This document shows, piece after piece, positions 9,684-18,101 of a DNA stretch of 64,000 nt. Every line of letters begins with the position of its first letter. Position 1 is the first letter of the stretch. The notes beneath the pieces are model-generated. The model saw nothing but the letters and a program-made list of their open reading frames with translations. It was not told the DNA's origin and made no database searches. Origin of the DNA: Lutimonas vermicola (GTDB lineage Bacteria; Bacteroidota; Bacteroidia; Flavobacteriales; Flavobacteriaceae). Location of the stretch: assembly GCF_038433205.1 (NCBI RefSeq), contig NZ_JBCDNA010000001.1:372001-436000 (forward strand). The letters run 5' to 3'. A program made the position numbers and the translations under genes.

Positions 9684-9749
9684 GGTATCGCTTTGAAATA
9701 TTTTGTACTAAATTTAATAAATATATTGAGTCAGCACCCTGAGTGACTG

Positions 9750-10925
9750 TTAAACTTTTTTACAATGAATAACGACAGCCTTGTCTTGTAAGTCGGTGGT
9801 AAAGAAAAGGTAATCGTCACCTCCTTCTTTTAAACCTGTTTTTTTTCTGATCCCAGCCACAGATTCATGAAAATTTCTTGTGGTAATATTTGCCTTTGAA
9901 AAGCCAAAGGCTTTTTTAATCAGTTTTTTGTTATATCTGGTTACAGATTGAATCATAAAACTTCTTCCAGGGAAATTTTTCATTTCATTTGAAGTATACA
10001 AATGACTGTTTACATGTAGTTTATCAATTCCTAATTGATAAGATACTTCATTAAATAGGCCGGATTTAAGTATAGCTGAATTCGGCTCGTAAAGATATTT
10101 TTTAGGTAAGGAGTAAGTGGCTTCCCGATGGGAGGGAAAACTTCCTTCAAAAGCCTCAGTCGATTGATTGATCATATGGACAGCTCTGAGATTGATGGGT
10201 CCTTTATATCCTTTTTCGATAAGAAATATTAACTCCTTAACCTCGTTTTTTACAGCGATAATATGAACCTCTTTTACAAATTTAAGGCTATTGATCGTTG
10301 ATGTTATATCGAGGAAAGGCGATAATTTGATCATGATATGTGAAGATCTCTTAAAAAACACATCAAGATGAAGCGTAACATCCGGAAGGCAGTCTTCAAG
10401 TTTAAACACCTTTGCCTGATTGCTGCTTCTGCGTGATGGATCGACATAAATCCAGTCATAGTCATTGTTGGCATTTGTCAAAAAATCTATACCATCTTTA
10501 TGTTTACAATCGATATTAAATGCTCCGAGAACCTTGAAATTATAAGCTGCTATATCAGAAAGATCTTTGTCTTTTTCACAATGAACAACCTTGTCGATCT
10601 TTTTTGAGAAATAATAGCTGTCAACGCCAAACCCTCCGGTCAGATCTATTAATGAGTCTCCATCAACCAATGCTGATTTATACTCAGCAGTAATTTCGGA
10701 AGAGGTTTGTTCAATACTTACAGGTTTCGGATAATAAATTCCTCTTGTTTGAAACCAGGTGGGAAGTTTGCGCTGACATTTTGATTTACTGAGAATCTGC
10801 CCGGCCAATTCCTGAATGCTTATTTCTTTAAACGGGGAACCTTTCAATATCAGTGAAGGTAAGTCCTTTTGTAAATTATCCTGAATAAATTGCTGTACTT
10901 CGGTATGTAGCAGTTTGGTATTCAA
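9750..10925 (-). CDS. THUMP-like domain SAM-dependent methyltransferase
   Basis: This 391-residue protein has a central class I methyltransferase fold: motif I DLTGGFGVDSYYFS (about residues 93-106), a following acidic strand end (VHCEKD), and a DPSRR motif IV-like segment around 150. The C-terminal third corresponds to the THUMP-like domain found with this methyltransferase in Bacteroidota and Actinobacteria. An RNA substrate is suggested by these motifs, but none is established to my knowledge. No ATG or GTG is available near the N-terminus; the frame starts at a TTG at 10925, one base after the stop of the upstream AI-2E family gene, so translation is probably coupled. The start codon is the least sure part. 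Confidence 0.82.
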   Translation of the reverse strand: MNTKLLHTEVQQFIQDNLQKDLPSLILKGSPFKEISIQELAGQILSKSKCQRKLPTWFQTRGIYYPKPVSIEQTSSEITAEYKSALVDGDSLIDLTGGFGVDSYYFSKKIDKVVHCEKDKDLSDIAAYNFKVLGAFNIDCKHKDGIDFLTNANNDYDWIYVDPSRRSSNQAKVFKLEDCLPDVTLHLDVFFKRSSHIMIKLSPFLDITSTINSLKFVKEVHIIAVKNEVKELIFLIEKGYKGPINLRAVHMINQSTEAFEGSFPSHREATYSLPKKYLYEPNSAILKSGLFNEVSYQLGIDKLHVNSHLYTSNEMKNFPGRSFMIQSVTRYNKKLIKKAFGFSKANITTRNFHESVAGIRKKTGLKEGGDDYLFFTTDLQDKAVVIHCKKV

Positions 10926-10926
10926 T

Positions 10927-12012
10927 TTAATCCAGGCCTTTGGTCAGCGATTTTACAATGGGGTTGTCTGAGAGAAATTCTTTTAAAATTACTTTGATGA
11001 CCGTATAAGTCGGAACTGCAAAGATCATTCCTGTAATGCCAAACAATAAACCTCCGATCACTATGATCAAAAATATTTCCAAAGGGTGCGACTTTACACT
11101 TTTTGAAAAGATAATGGGTTGACTAAAAAAGTTATCGATAAGCTGAGCAACGATATAGCCCAGTATTACGTAACTCGTAACAGGTATGATATGCGTTTGA
11201 AAATCATATTCCAAACTGCTCGTCATAGTCAGCAGGACCATTAAGACTCCCCCAATAAGGGGTCCAATGTAGGGGATCAAATTTAAAAGTGCGCAAAGGA
11301 ATGCAATTACTACGGAACTTTTTATATTGAAGATCAGCAATGTAACAGAATAAATCGCAAATAAAATTGAAATCTGAATAATTAAACCTATAAAATACCT
11401 CGATAAAAGATCATTGATTTTTTTGAGGGAACTTAAAATTTTGTCTTCATTCCGATCGGGAGTAATAAAAACAAATGCATTATGTAAGATCCTATTGTCT
11501 TTTAAAAAGAAAAAAGTTATAAAAAGCACTGAAAACAAACCCATACTAAAGGTTCCGACAACACCCATAAGCGAATTCAACAAGCTGGGAATGGAAGCAA
11601 TATTCGAGGTCAGGTCAATGTTTTTTAATTCGCGGAATATATTGATTCTCCTGGCCGAAAAGAACACATCAATCTCGTGAAACAGGTTAAACATTCTTCT
11701 TCTTAATTCTTCTGTATTTAGCAAAGAAATATTGTGCCCCTGCTCTTTAATCAAAGGAACAAACATGGAAATTATCCCAAAAATCACCATTAAAAAAAAG
11801 GCCATGGTAATCACGACGGCAAAAACATTAGGGAATTTGAGCCTTTTTTTTAAAAAACTGAGTATGGGTTTTGCTACCAGAGACAAAACCGCAGCAATGA
11901 CCAAATAAATGATCACGCTCTGAATTTTATATAAAAAAAACAGAAAAAGAAGAATCCCGACAATAATGGCAAGGGCCCTTAAAATTCCGTTGGCAATAAC
12001 TCTAGCATCCAT
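10927..12012 (-). CDS. AI-2E family transporter (PerM/UPF0118)
   Basis: This 361-residue inner-membrane protein has about eight hydrophobic segments in the AI-2E exporter family pattern: two N-terminal helices (about residues 10-55), a helix near 65-85, a hydrophilic region (about 90-145), and a C-terminal block with the conserved LLNLIPYIGPLIGGVLM motif. Family members have been linked to autoinducer-2 export and to sodium/proton antiport, but the substrate cannot be read from sequence. It is followed immediately by the methyltransferase gene (stop and TTG start one base apart). An imperfect -7-like box on the minus strand (TATATTTA) lies about 27 bp upstream of the ATG. Confidence 0.85.
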   Translation of the reverse strand: MDARVIANGILRALAIIVGILLFLFFLYKIQSVIIYLVIAAVLSLVAKPILSFLKKRLKFPNVFAVVITMAFFLMVIFGIISMFVPLIKEQGHNISLLNTEELRRRMFNLFHEIDVFFSARRINIFRELKNIDLTSNIASIPSLLNSLMGVVGTFSMGLFSVLFITFFFLKDNRILHNAFVFITPDRNEDKILSSLKKINDLLSRYFIGLIIQISILFAIYSVTLLIFNIKSSVVIAFLCALLNLIPYIGPLIGGVLMVLLTMTSSLEYDFQTHIIPVTSYVILGYIVAQLIDNFFSQPIIFSKSVKSHPLEIFLIIVIGGLLFGITGMIFAVPTYTVIKVILKEFLSDNPIVKSLTKGLD

Positions 12013-12087
12013 GTGTTAATTTGGTATGAGATGACTCCGGTGGTAAATATAGAAATAAAAGTAGAAAGAATCCAAAGCTGATAAAGA

Positions 12088-12573
12088 TTATTCTTTGCGT
12101 TTCAGTACCATGACCTGTTGATCTCCATCGAAAAAAATCAGTAGCTCTTTTACCTCAAAAGTAAGTTCTTTTTCGTTAAAGGAATCTAATATTTTATCAC
12201 TCATTTCCATATGGTTACAAGCCATAATAGTCCCTGCTGTCGGACCAAATACTATTTTATCGTTCTTGAATGTCACCTTCCCATGAAATGAATTGCAGCC
12301 ATCACTTCCAGAGATAATCCCTTTAGATAGGTCAATGATCATTGTGGGCTGTTTGCCATCAAACTGTACCGAGTCAATCGGCATATCATAAACTTGTTTG
12401 ATCAGCCATTTCCCATCCAGTTTTTGCTGTTGCTCTTGATATAATTCACTGTGCATTTCCTGATGCATCACGACATGAGGATCTTGAAACTTGTCTCTTG
12501 ATGAATTTGAAGATGTTCCACATGAAAAAAAACATATAGATAAAATCAGGTTGAATAGAAAATAATGTTTCAT
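12088..12573 (-). CDS. META-domain lipoprotein (HslJ-like)
   Basis: This 161-residue protein starts with a lipoprotein signal: positively charged start, hydrophobic core (FLFNLILSICFF) and a Cys at position 18 followed by Gly-Thr-Ser-Ser. It should be anchored in the outer or inner membrane facing the periplasm. Residues 50-160 form a META domain, with the hallmark SGSDGCNSFHGKVTF and IVFGPTAGTIMAC segments. META proteins such as E. coli HslJ are linked to stress and antibiotic resistance, but the biochemical role is unknown. It is a single gene; a -7-like box (TAATTTTG on the minus strand, 12612-12619) lies about 40 bp upstream. Confidence 0.85.
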   Translation of the reverse strand: MKHYFLFNLILSICFFSCGTSSNSSRDKFQDPHVVMHQEMHSELYQEQQQKLDGKWLIKQVYDMPIDSVQFDGKQPTMIIDLSKGIISGSDGCNSFHGKVTFKNDKIVFGPTAGTIMACNHMEMSDKILDSFNEKELTFEVKELLIFFDGDQQVMVLKRKE

Positions 12574-12782
12574 CTCTTATTTTTAAGATTTCGATTCATT
12601 CATGATTTCAACAAAATTATTACAAATCAGAGAAAATAGAGTGTGCTAAAGACAAAAAAACAATATAATTTATGAAACTTCTAAAAGTTACACAGAAAAA
12701 CCATACACCCTTTAATGACAGTCTTTTTAAACCGTATTATTATGAATTTTCTGATCTAATTACCTTAATATAAGTAAGCATT
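12574..12782. other. AT-rich intergenic region
   Basis: These 209 bp separate the start of the META lipoprotein gene from the end of prfC. I see a possible -7 element for the lipoprotein gene, a short unsupported plus-strand open frame of 33 codons, and no convincing terminator for prfC. Confidence 0.5.
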
Positions 12783-14372
12783 CTATTTGTATTCACTTAC
12801 AAAATGTAGTTTTACCGTTGGGTATTTTTGCTGTGTCATCTGCACGGTAAATGCTGAATCAGCAAGAAAAACCAACTGTCCTTTTTTATCTTTTGCTAGG
12901 TAACGCTGTTTTACCCTTTTGAATTCTTTGAATTCCTCATTGTACTCATCCTCAGGGTCAACCCAACAGGCTTTGTGTATATTGACATTTTCATAAGAAC
13001 ATTTGGCTCCGTATTCGTGTTCCAACCTGTACTGAATCACTTCAAACTGAAGGGCACCGACTGTTCCTATCACTTTCCTGCCATTGAGGTCGAGTGTGAA
13101 TAATTGCGCAACGCCTTCATCCATCAATTGATCAAGTCCTTTAGACAATTGTTTGGATTTCATGGGATCAGCATTGTTGACATACCTAAAGTGTTCAGGT
13201 GAAAAACTAGGAACCCCTTTGAATTCGAGTATTTCTCCTTCGGTAAGCGTATCACCAATCTTAAAGTTCCCTGTATCATGCAATCCGACAATATCTCCTG
13301 GAAATGATTCTTCCACAATTTCTTTTTTTTCGGCAAAAAAAGCATTCGGACTGGAGAATTTTAGTTTCTTGCCCAATTTCACATGCAAATAGTTGGTGTT
13401 CCTTTTAAAAACCCCTGAAACAATCTTGACAAATGCGAGTCGGTCACGGTGTTTTGGATCCATATTCGCATGAATCTTAAACACAAAACCGGTAAAGTTT
13501 TTTTCTTTAGAATCAACGAGTCTTTTGTCAGACATTTTGGGTTGTGGAGTAGGGGCGATTTCAATAAAGCAATCCAATAACTCCTTTACCCCGAAATTGT
13601 TAAGTGCTGATCCGAAAAAAACAGGTTGTAAGTCACCTTTTAAATAGGCTTCTTTATCAAAATCAGGATAAACTTCACGAACCAGTTCGAGTTCTTCCCT
13701 TAATCTTTCTGCAGCCTCTTTGCCAATAACGTCTTCAAGTGCCGGGTCATCTATATCTGTAAATTCAATGCCAGCTGAAACTTTTTGTTTGCTATCCGGA
13801 GAAAACAGGTTCAATTTTTTGCCCCAGATATTGTAAATTCCTTTAAAATCATATCCCATCCCAATAGGAAAACTAAGAGGTACTACCCTTAGCCCTAATT
13901 TCTGTTCTACTTCATCCAGCAGGTCAAATGCATCTTTACCTTCACGGTCGAGTTTGTTGATAAAGACTATCATTGGTATTTTTCTCATTCGACAAACTTC
14001 AACAAGTTTTTCAGTTTGCTCCTCCACACCCTTGGCGACATCTATCACAACAATTACGCTGTCAACGGCCGTAAGCGTCCTAAATGTATCTTCGGCAAAG
14101 TCTTTGTGTCCGGGGGTATCAAGAATATTGATTTTTTTATCTTTATAATTAAATGCCAAAACTGAAGTTGCTACCGAAATTCCACGCTGACGCTCAATTT
14201 CCATAAAATCTGAAGTAGCACCTTTTTTGATCTTATTACTTTTAACAGCTCCGGCTTCCTGAATAGCACCCCCAAATAATAAGAGCTTTTCAGTTAATGT
14301 AGTTTTACCGGCATCGGGGTGAGAAATAATACCAAAAGTGCGTCTTCTTTTTATTTCCTGCAGTAGATTCAT
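12783..14372 (-). CDS. prfC: Peptide chain release factor 3
   Basis: RF3 is the GTPase that removes RF1 and RF2 from the ribosome after peptide release. The 529 residues match RF3 length. The P-loop (HPDAGKTTL, near residue 19), the DTPGHKDF motif near 90 and the NKLD motif near 144 define the translational GTPase domain; the rest contains the domain II and III sequences typical of RF3 (FVFKIHANMDPKHRDRLAF, and FGALQFEV-like VGALQFEVIQYRL). It stands alone on the minus strand and has its own promoter 18 bp upstream of the ATG. Secure call. Confidence 0.97.
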   Translation of the reverse strand: MNLLQEIKRRRTFGIISHPDAGKTTLTEKLLLFGGAIQEAGAVKSNKIKKGATSDFMEIERQRGISVATSVLAFNYKDKKINILDTPGHKDFAEDTFRTLTAVDSVIVVIDVAKGVEEQTEKLVEVCRMRKIPMIVFINKLDREGKDAFDLLDEVEQKLGLRVVPLSFPIGMGYDFKGIYNIWGKKLNLFSPDSKQKVSAGIEFTDIDDPALEDVIGKEAAERLREELELVREVYPDFDKEAYLKGDLQPVFFGSALNNFGVKELLDCFIEIAPTPQPKMSDKRLVDSKEKNFTGFVFKIHANMDPKHRDRLAFVKIVSGVFKRNTNYLHVKLGKKLKFSSPNAFFAEKKEIVEESFPGDIVGLHDTGNFKIGDTLTEGEILEFKGVPSFSPEHFRYVNNADPMKSKQLSKGLDQLMDEGVAQLFTLDLNGRKVIGTVGALQFEVIQYRLEHEYGAKCSYENVNIHKACWVDPEDEYNEEFKEFKRVKQRYLAKDKKGQLVFLADSAFTVQMTQQKYPTVKLHFVSEYK

Positions 14373-14389
14373 GAATGAAAATTAGGCTG

Positions 14390-14419
14390 CAAATATAAGT
14401 GAACTGCTTAAACTAACAA
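14390..14419 (-). promoter_or_regulatory. Promoter of prfC (-7 TATATTTG, -33 TTG)
   Basis: On the minus strand TATATTTG at 14397-14390 matches the Bacteroidota -7 consensus, and a TTG at 14419-14417 lies 19 bp upstream, within the usual spacing for the -33 box. The start codon at 14372 follows after 17 bp. Confidence 0.6.
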
Positions 14420-14492
14420 TTAGGAATTCCAATTTTTGAATTTTGTCCTTACCGCAATGAGCAGATCTTCTTATAAGCTTATTAATTTTGGA

Positions 14493-15191
14493 TTAGTTGA
14501 GAACTTCAATTTTCATAAATACATCATTCAGTGGCCATTCATCGCTTCCCGCTTCGAGGTTTACGATTTTATCAATGGTGTTAAAACCCGAGATGACTTC
14601 TCCAAATACAGTATGCTCACCATCAAGGTGATGTGCACCTTTTCTGCTTTGAACGATGTAAAACTCAAAAGCAGTCGAATATTTTCTTGGATTATTTACC
14701 CAGTCTCTGGCTGAGGCAACTGCTCCGTATTTATGGCGTCTCTTCTCATTGAATTCCGGAGGAATCTTGTATCGTTCGTATCGTGCCTTGTAGGCCTGGG
14801 TGTCCAGGCGTTCAGATTCGCCCCCTTGAATGATAAAGTCAGGAACTACACGATAGAAACAAGTTGTATCAAAGTATCCCATTTTGGCAAGAAAGATAAA
14901 ACTGGCGCGATGTAAAGGTGTGTCTTCATACAACCGGATTGTTATGTTGCCAAGCCTTGTCTTGATCAATACGGTATTCTCGGCATTTTCTTTCCCGTAA
15001 AGGGTTAAAAAGCTGACTGCATTCTCATTATTAATTGAATCTTTCGGCCTTGCTTCAAGTACGTTTTTTTTTGCCTCTTTTACCTTATTTTTGTCTAAAA
15101 CAGATGTATCCGGGTGCGTGGAATTTTCTTTTTTACAAGATAATACCCAGAAAAGAATCAGAATCGCTAAAAGTTGAAAAATGATTTTCAT
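14493..15191 (-). CDS. Peptidyl-prolyl cis-trans isomerase, cyclophilin-type lipoprotein
   Basis: This 232-residue protein has an N-terminal lipoprotein signal (MKIIFQLLAILILFWVLSCK, Cys 19), so it should be anchored in a membrane facing the periplasm, where it would catalyse proline isomerisation during folding of envelope proteins. The C-terminal 160 residues are a cyclophilin domain with FYRVVPDFIIQGG, GAVASAR and HTVFGEVISGF motifs. An upstream ATG at 15245 in the same frame is rejected, because the promoter box at 15217-15224 lies between it and 15191 and because the lipoprotein signal begins exactly at 15191. Confidence 0.9.
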   Translation of the reverse strand: MKIIFQLLAILILFWVLSCKKENSTHPDTSVLDKNKVKEAKKNVLEARPKDSINNENAVSFLTLYGKENAENTVLIKTRLGNITIRLYEDTPLHRASFIFLAKMGYFDTTCFYRVVPDFIIQGGESERLDTQAYKARYERYKIPPEFNEKRRHKYGAVASARDWVNNPRKYSTAFEFYIVQSRKGAHHLDGEHTVFGEVISGFNTIDKIVNLEAGSDEWPLNDVFMKIEVLN

Positions 15192-15216
15192 AGAATCAAA
15201 AGAGTCGTCTTGCCTG

Positions 15217-15224
15217 CAAATATA
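15217..15224 (-). promoter_or_regulatory. -7 promoter element of the cyclophilin gene (TATATTTG)
   Basis: CAAATATA on the plus strand reads TATATTTG on the minus strand, an exact TAnnTTTG match 25 bp before the chosen ATG at 15191. It helps decide the start codon. Confidence 0.55.
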
Positions 15225-15373
15225 AAGTATTGTCTCAAATAACATGGCATATCATATGGTAAAGCCGACTGCCAGGGGTTCAAAAAATCTTCATGTTTTC
15301 AGGGTGCATTGAGTTACCACAACTGAGTTTCACAACATTCAGGGGAAGACTTTTATTAGACGATCTAAATAAT

Positions 15374-15381
15374 TAACTTTG
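15374..15381 (+). promoter_or_regulatory. -7 promoter element of idi (TAACTTTG)
   Basis: TAACTTTG is an exact TAnnTTTG match. It overlaps the first possible TTG codon of the idi frame at 15379, so that codon cannot be in the transcript. A TTTT-rich -33 region lies near 15351. Transcription would start near 15388. Confidence 0.55.
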
Positions 15382-15396
15382 TCAAAAATCAAAATT

Positions 15397-15909
15397 TTGG
15401 AGGAAAAAGTAATATTAGTGACCAAAAACGATGATCAGCGCGGTCTCATGGGTAAATTGGAAGCACATCAAAAAGGTGAACTTCACAGAGCCTTTTCCGT
15501 ATTCGTTTTCAATAAAAAAGGGGAGTTGCTTTTACAGCAGAGATCCCTTGATAAATATCACTCACCTGGATTATGGACCAATACCTGTTGCAGCCATCAA
15601 AGAGAAGGTGAAACAAATGTTGAAGCAGGTAAGAGAAGGTTACAGGAAGAGATGGGTTTTAGTTGCGAGCTTGAAGAAATGTTTTGGTTTCTCTATAAGG
15701 CAGCGTTTGATAATGGACTGACAGAGCATGAACTTGATCATGTGATGACAGGTTATTTTGACAGGGATCCCGTTATTAACCCTGAGGAGGTAGCATCTTT
15801 TAAATGGATGCTTCTCGAAGATGTCAAAAATGATATAGCTACGCATCCTGAACGCTATACTGAATGGTTCAAGATAATTTTTAAAGAATACGATCAAAGA
15901 CTCATCTAA
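15397..15909 (+). CDS. idi: Isopentenyl-diphosphate delta-isomerase, type 1
   Basis: Idi interconverts isopentenyl and dimethylallyl diphosphate for isoprenoid synthesis. The protein, 170 residues from the TTG at 15397, has the Nudix-type fold with the family motifs HRAFSVFVFN, LWTNTCCSHQREGE (active-site Cys) and a GKRRLQEEMGF Nudix-like box with metal-binding Glu residues. There is no ATG; the TTG at 15397 gives M-EEKVILVTKND, which lines up with other Bacteroidota Idi proteins, while the earlier TTG overlaps the promoter box. It is followed after 1 bp by queD and then bcp in one tight operon, with no metabolic link apparent among the three. Confidence 0.93.
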   Translation: MEEKVILVTKNDDQRGLMGKLEAHQKGELHRAFSVFVFNKKGELLLQQRSLDKYHSPGLWTNTCCSHQREGETNVEAGKRRLQEEMGFSCELEEMFWFLYKAAFDNGLTEHELDHVMTGYFDRDPVINPEEVASFKWMLLEDVKNDIATHPERYTEWFKIIFKEYDQRLI

Positions 15910-15910
15910 T

Positions 15911-16321
15911 ATGAAAGTAACTGTAAGTAGAAAGGCGCATTTCAATGCGGCCCATAGATTGTATAATACCGAATGGACAGATGCACGAAATGCCCTTGTT
16001 TTTGGCAAATGTGCGAATCCTAATTATCACGGACACAATTATGAATTAATCGTTTCGGTTAAAGGGGAAATACATCCTGAAACCGGATTTGTGATGGATA
16101 TGAAGGTATTAAAAGATCTTATTCGAACTGAAATCGAGGATCAATTTGATCATAAAAATTTAAACGAAGAAGTTCCTGAATTCAAGACTTTAAACCCTAC
16201 TGCAGAGAATATTTCGGTAGTGATTTGGAATAAATTACGTCCGAAAATCGAGAAAGATCTCGATGTAAGCATCACGCTTTATGAGACGCCCCGGAATTTT
16301 GTAACCTATAACGGCGAGTAA
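15911..16321 (+). CDS. queD: 6-carboxy-tetrahydropterin synthase (QueD/PTPS family)
   Basis: This 136-residue enzyme belongs to the 6-pyruvoyl-tetrahydropterin synthase family; in bacteria the usual role is the QueD step of queuosine synthesis, converting dihydroneopterin triphosphate to 6-carboxy-tetrahydropterin. Zinc ligands are visible as His 15, His 40 and His 42 (FNAAHR and YHGHNYEL), and Cys 34 fits the catalytic cysteine. Its start follows idi by 1 bp and its stop overlaps the ATG of the next gene by one base. A pterin role other than queuosine cannot be excluded from sequence alone. Confidence 0.9.
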   Translation: MKVTVSRKAHFNAAHRLYNTEWTDARNALVFGKCANPNYHGHNYELIVSVKGEIHPETGFVMDMKVLKDLIRTEIEDQFDHKNLNEEVPEFKTLNPTAENISVVIWNKLRPKIEKDLDVSITLYETPRNFVTYNGE

Positions 16322-16866
16322 TGTTCAAGAAAGGCTTATATATTGTTGGAGCAATCGTCATGTGTATGATTCTCTTTTCTGTCTACAGAGCTAAGGCGCA
16401 GTCGGCATTGGCTGTTGGAGATCAGCTGCCTTCGTTTTCATTGAAGGATCAATCGGGCAATACATTTAACGTGGATCAATTTTTGGGAAAAACCGCGATG
16501 GTGATTTATTTTTATCCAAAAGACGATACTCCGGGCTGTACAAAAGAAGCATGCAGCTTTAGAGATTCCTATGAAGAATTTACCGATAAAAATATAAAAG
16601 TGATAGGCATCAGCGCGGATGATGTGGAGAGTCATCGAAATTTTGCTGAGAAGTACAACCTACCGTTTACGCTGTTGGCAGACACCGACAATAAAGTTAG
16701 AAATCTGTTCGGAGTAAAAGCCAATATGTTTGGGTTGATACCCGGAAGAGTTACCTATGTCGTCGACAAAAAAGGAGAGATTATCTTTATGTATGAGAGT
16801 CAATTCAAGGCCTCAAGCCATATTGAGGAATCTATTAAAGCGATCGAGGCTTCCCTTGAAAATTAA
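16321..16866 (+). CDS. bcp: Exported peroxiredoxin of the BCP/PrxQ type
   Basis: This thiol peroxidase reduces hydrogen peroxide and organic peroxides. The 181 residues start with a hydrophobic signal sequence (about residues 1-27, ending AKAQ), which ordinary cytoplasmic BCP lacks, so this copy probably works in the periplasm. The core has the peroxidatic Cys 73 and resolving Cys 78 in DTPGCTKEACSF, the atypical 2-Cys arrangement of the BCP group. The ATG overlaps the queD stop codon (TAATG). An exported thiol peroxidase needs a periplasmic reductant, which is not encoded nearby. Confidence 0.9.
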   Translation: MFKKGLYIVGAIVMCMILFSVYRAKAQSALAVGDQLPSFSLKDQSGNTFNVDQFLGKTAMVIYFYPKDDTPGCTKEACSFRDSYEEFTDKNIKVIGISADDVESHRNFAEKYNLPFTLLADTDNKVRNLFGVKANMFGLIPGRVTYVVDKKGEIIFMYESQFKASSHIEESIKAIEASLEN

Positions 16867-16869
16867 ATA

Positions 16870-17877
16870 TTACTTGTTCTTTTTGTAGAAACCTTCTAGT
16901 TCCGTGAGATATTTTCTCTTGGTATCCTCTTCTAATAATGCGTATTCGAAAGAATTCCTTGCAAGCTCATAAATATCCTGTTTAGAAAGATGCAGGGCTT
17001 TTTGAATTTCAAGATAATTTTGATTGACCTGACCTCCAAAATATGCCGGATCGTCAGAATTCACGGTTACCTTTAAGCCTTTGTTCATCATTTTTTTTAA
17101 GGGATGGTTCTGGAGATCAGGTACAACCTGAAGTGCCTTGTTAGACAGGGGGCAAACCGTAAGCGCTATGTTTCTCCTGATAATTTCCTCAACCAGTTTC
17201 TCGTCTTGCATAGCTTTGTTGCCGTGGTCAATTCTCTTAATTTTCAATATATCGAGTGCTTCCCAAACATAATCCGCATCGCCCTCTTCACCGGCATGGG
17301 CCAGAGGAATGTAGCCTTCTTTTACAGATGCTTCAAAAACATGTTTAAATTTTGATGGCGGATTTCCTTTTTCAGAAGAATCCAATCCCACAGCCTTGAT
17401 GTGCTTTTTAAAAGGAAGAGACTCTTCCAATGTTATAAAAGCTTCTTTTTCAGTTAAATGTCTAAGGAAGCTCATGATAAGCAGGGAAGTAATACCGAGC
17501 CTTTTTTCCGCATCGGAACAGGCCTTAAGAATCCCGCTGATAACCGTTTTAAATTCAACGTTTCTTTCTGTATGGGTTTGAGGATCAAACATGATCTCTG
17601 TGTGCCTGACGTTTTGCTCAGCACATTTTTCCAGATAGCTGTACGTCAGGTCATAAAAATCCTGCTCCGTCAGCAAAACTCGCGCACCCTGATAATAGAT
17701 GTCCAAAAAGTCCTGAAGGCAATCAAACTGATAAGCCTTTTCAATTTCTTCAACAGAATCAAATGGAATCGATATTCCATTTCTTTTTGCAATTTCAAAC
17801 ATCAGCTTAGGTTCAAAAGTCCCTTCGATGTGAAGGTGCAATTCTGCTTTCGGTATTCCTTTAATAAATGCTTCCAT
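16870..17877 (-). CDS. Adenine/adenosine deaminase family protein
   Basis: This 335-residue metal-dependent deaminase has the ADA-family motifs: metal-binding KAELHLHIEGT at the N-terminus, HAGEEGD (catalytic Glu) about residue 200, and NSDDPAYFGG near 280. The LDSSEKGNPPSKF and DDPAYFGG sequences resemble, as I remember the families, the adenine deaminases of the Aah1 type more than true adenosine deaminases, so adenine to hypoxanthine is the more likely reaction. An upstream in-frame ATG at 17997 would add 40 residues without family similarity and is rejected. The gene converges on bcp with 3 bp between stops. Confidence 0.85.
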   Translation of the reverse strand: MEAFIKGIPKAELHLHIEGTFEPKLMFEIAKRNGISIPFDSVEEIEKAYQFDCLQDFLDIYYQGARVLLTEQDFYDLTYSYLEKCAEQNVRHTEIMFDPQTHTERNVEFKTVISGILKACSDAEKRLGITSLLIMSFLRHLTEKEAFITLEESLPFKKHIKAVGLDSSEKGNPPSKFKHVFEASVKEGYIPLAHAGEEGDADYVWEALDILKIKRIDHGNKAMQDEKLVEEIIRRNIALTVCPLSNKALQVVPDLQNHPLKKMMNKGLKVTVNSDDPAYFGGQVNQNYLEIQKALHLSKQDIYELARNSFEYALLEEDTKRKYLTELEGFYKKNK

Positions 17878-18056
17878 GAGACAAAAATAGCAATTAATCG
17901 TCACGAATACTTCAAATTTAATCAACTGATATTCTTTTTTTGATATATTTTGTCTCACCATTCCTGGCTTTGAATCGGGAAAAGGGAGCTTTCTCAATTA
18001 ATTTTAAAATATGACCTTGAATAAGGTGGAAACCTCTTTAATTCATTTGAAATAAT

Positions 18057-18064
18057 TATCTTTG
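18057..18064 (+). promoter_or_regulatory. -7 promoter element of the kdn operon (TATCTTTG)
   Basis: TATCTTTG is an exact TAnnTTTG match 37 bp before the kdnA ATG at 18102. A TCTTTA stretch near 18035-18040 could be a degenerate -33 box. Confidence 0.55.
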
Positions 18065-18101
18065 CTTCCTTTGAAACAACCAATTTTAAAACAATTAAAA
18101 T

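Noticed and set aside
12672..12773. Open frame of 33 codons (MKLLKVTQKNHTPFN...) between the META gene and prfC
   Set aside because: Short, no -7 box with good spacing, no recognisable family; could arise by chance in AT-rich DNA.
17882..17889. TATTTTTG -7-like box on the minus strand before the deaminase gene
   Set aside because: It lies 5 bp from the start codon, which would need a leaderless transcript; likely chance in an A-rich stretch.
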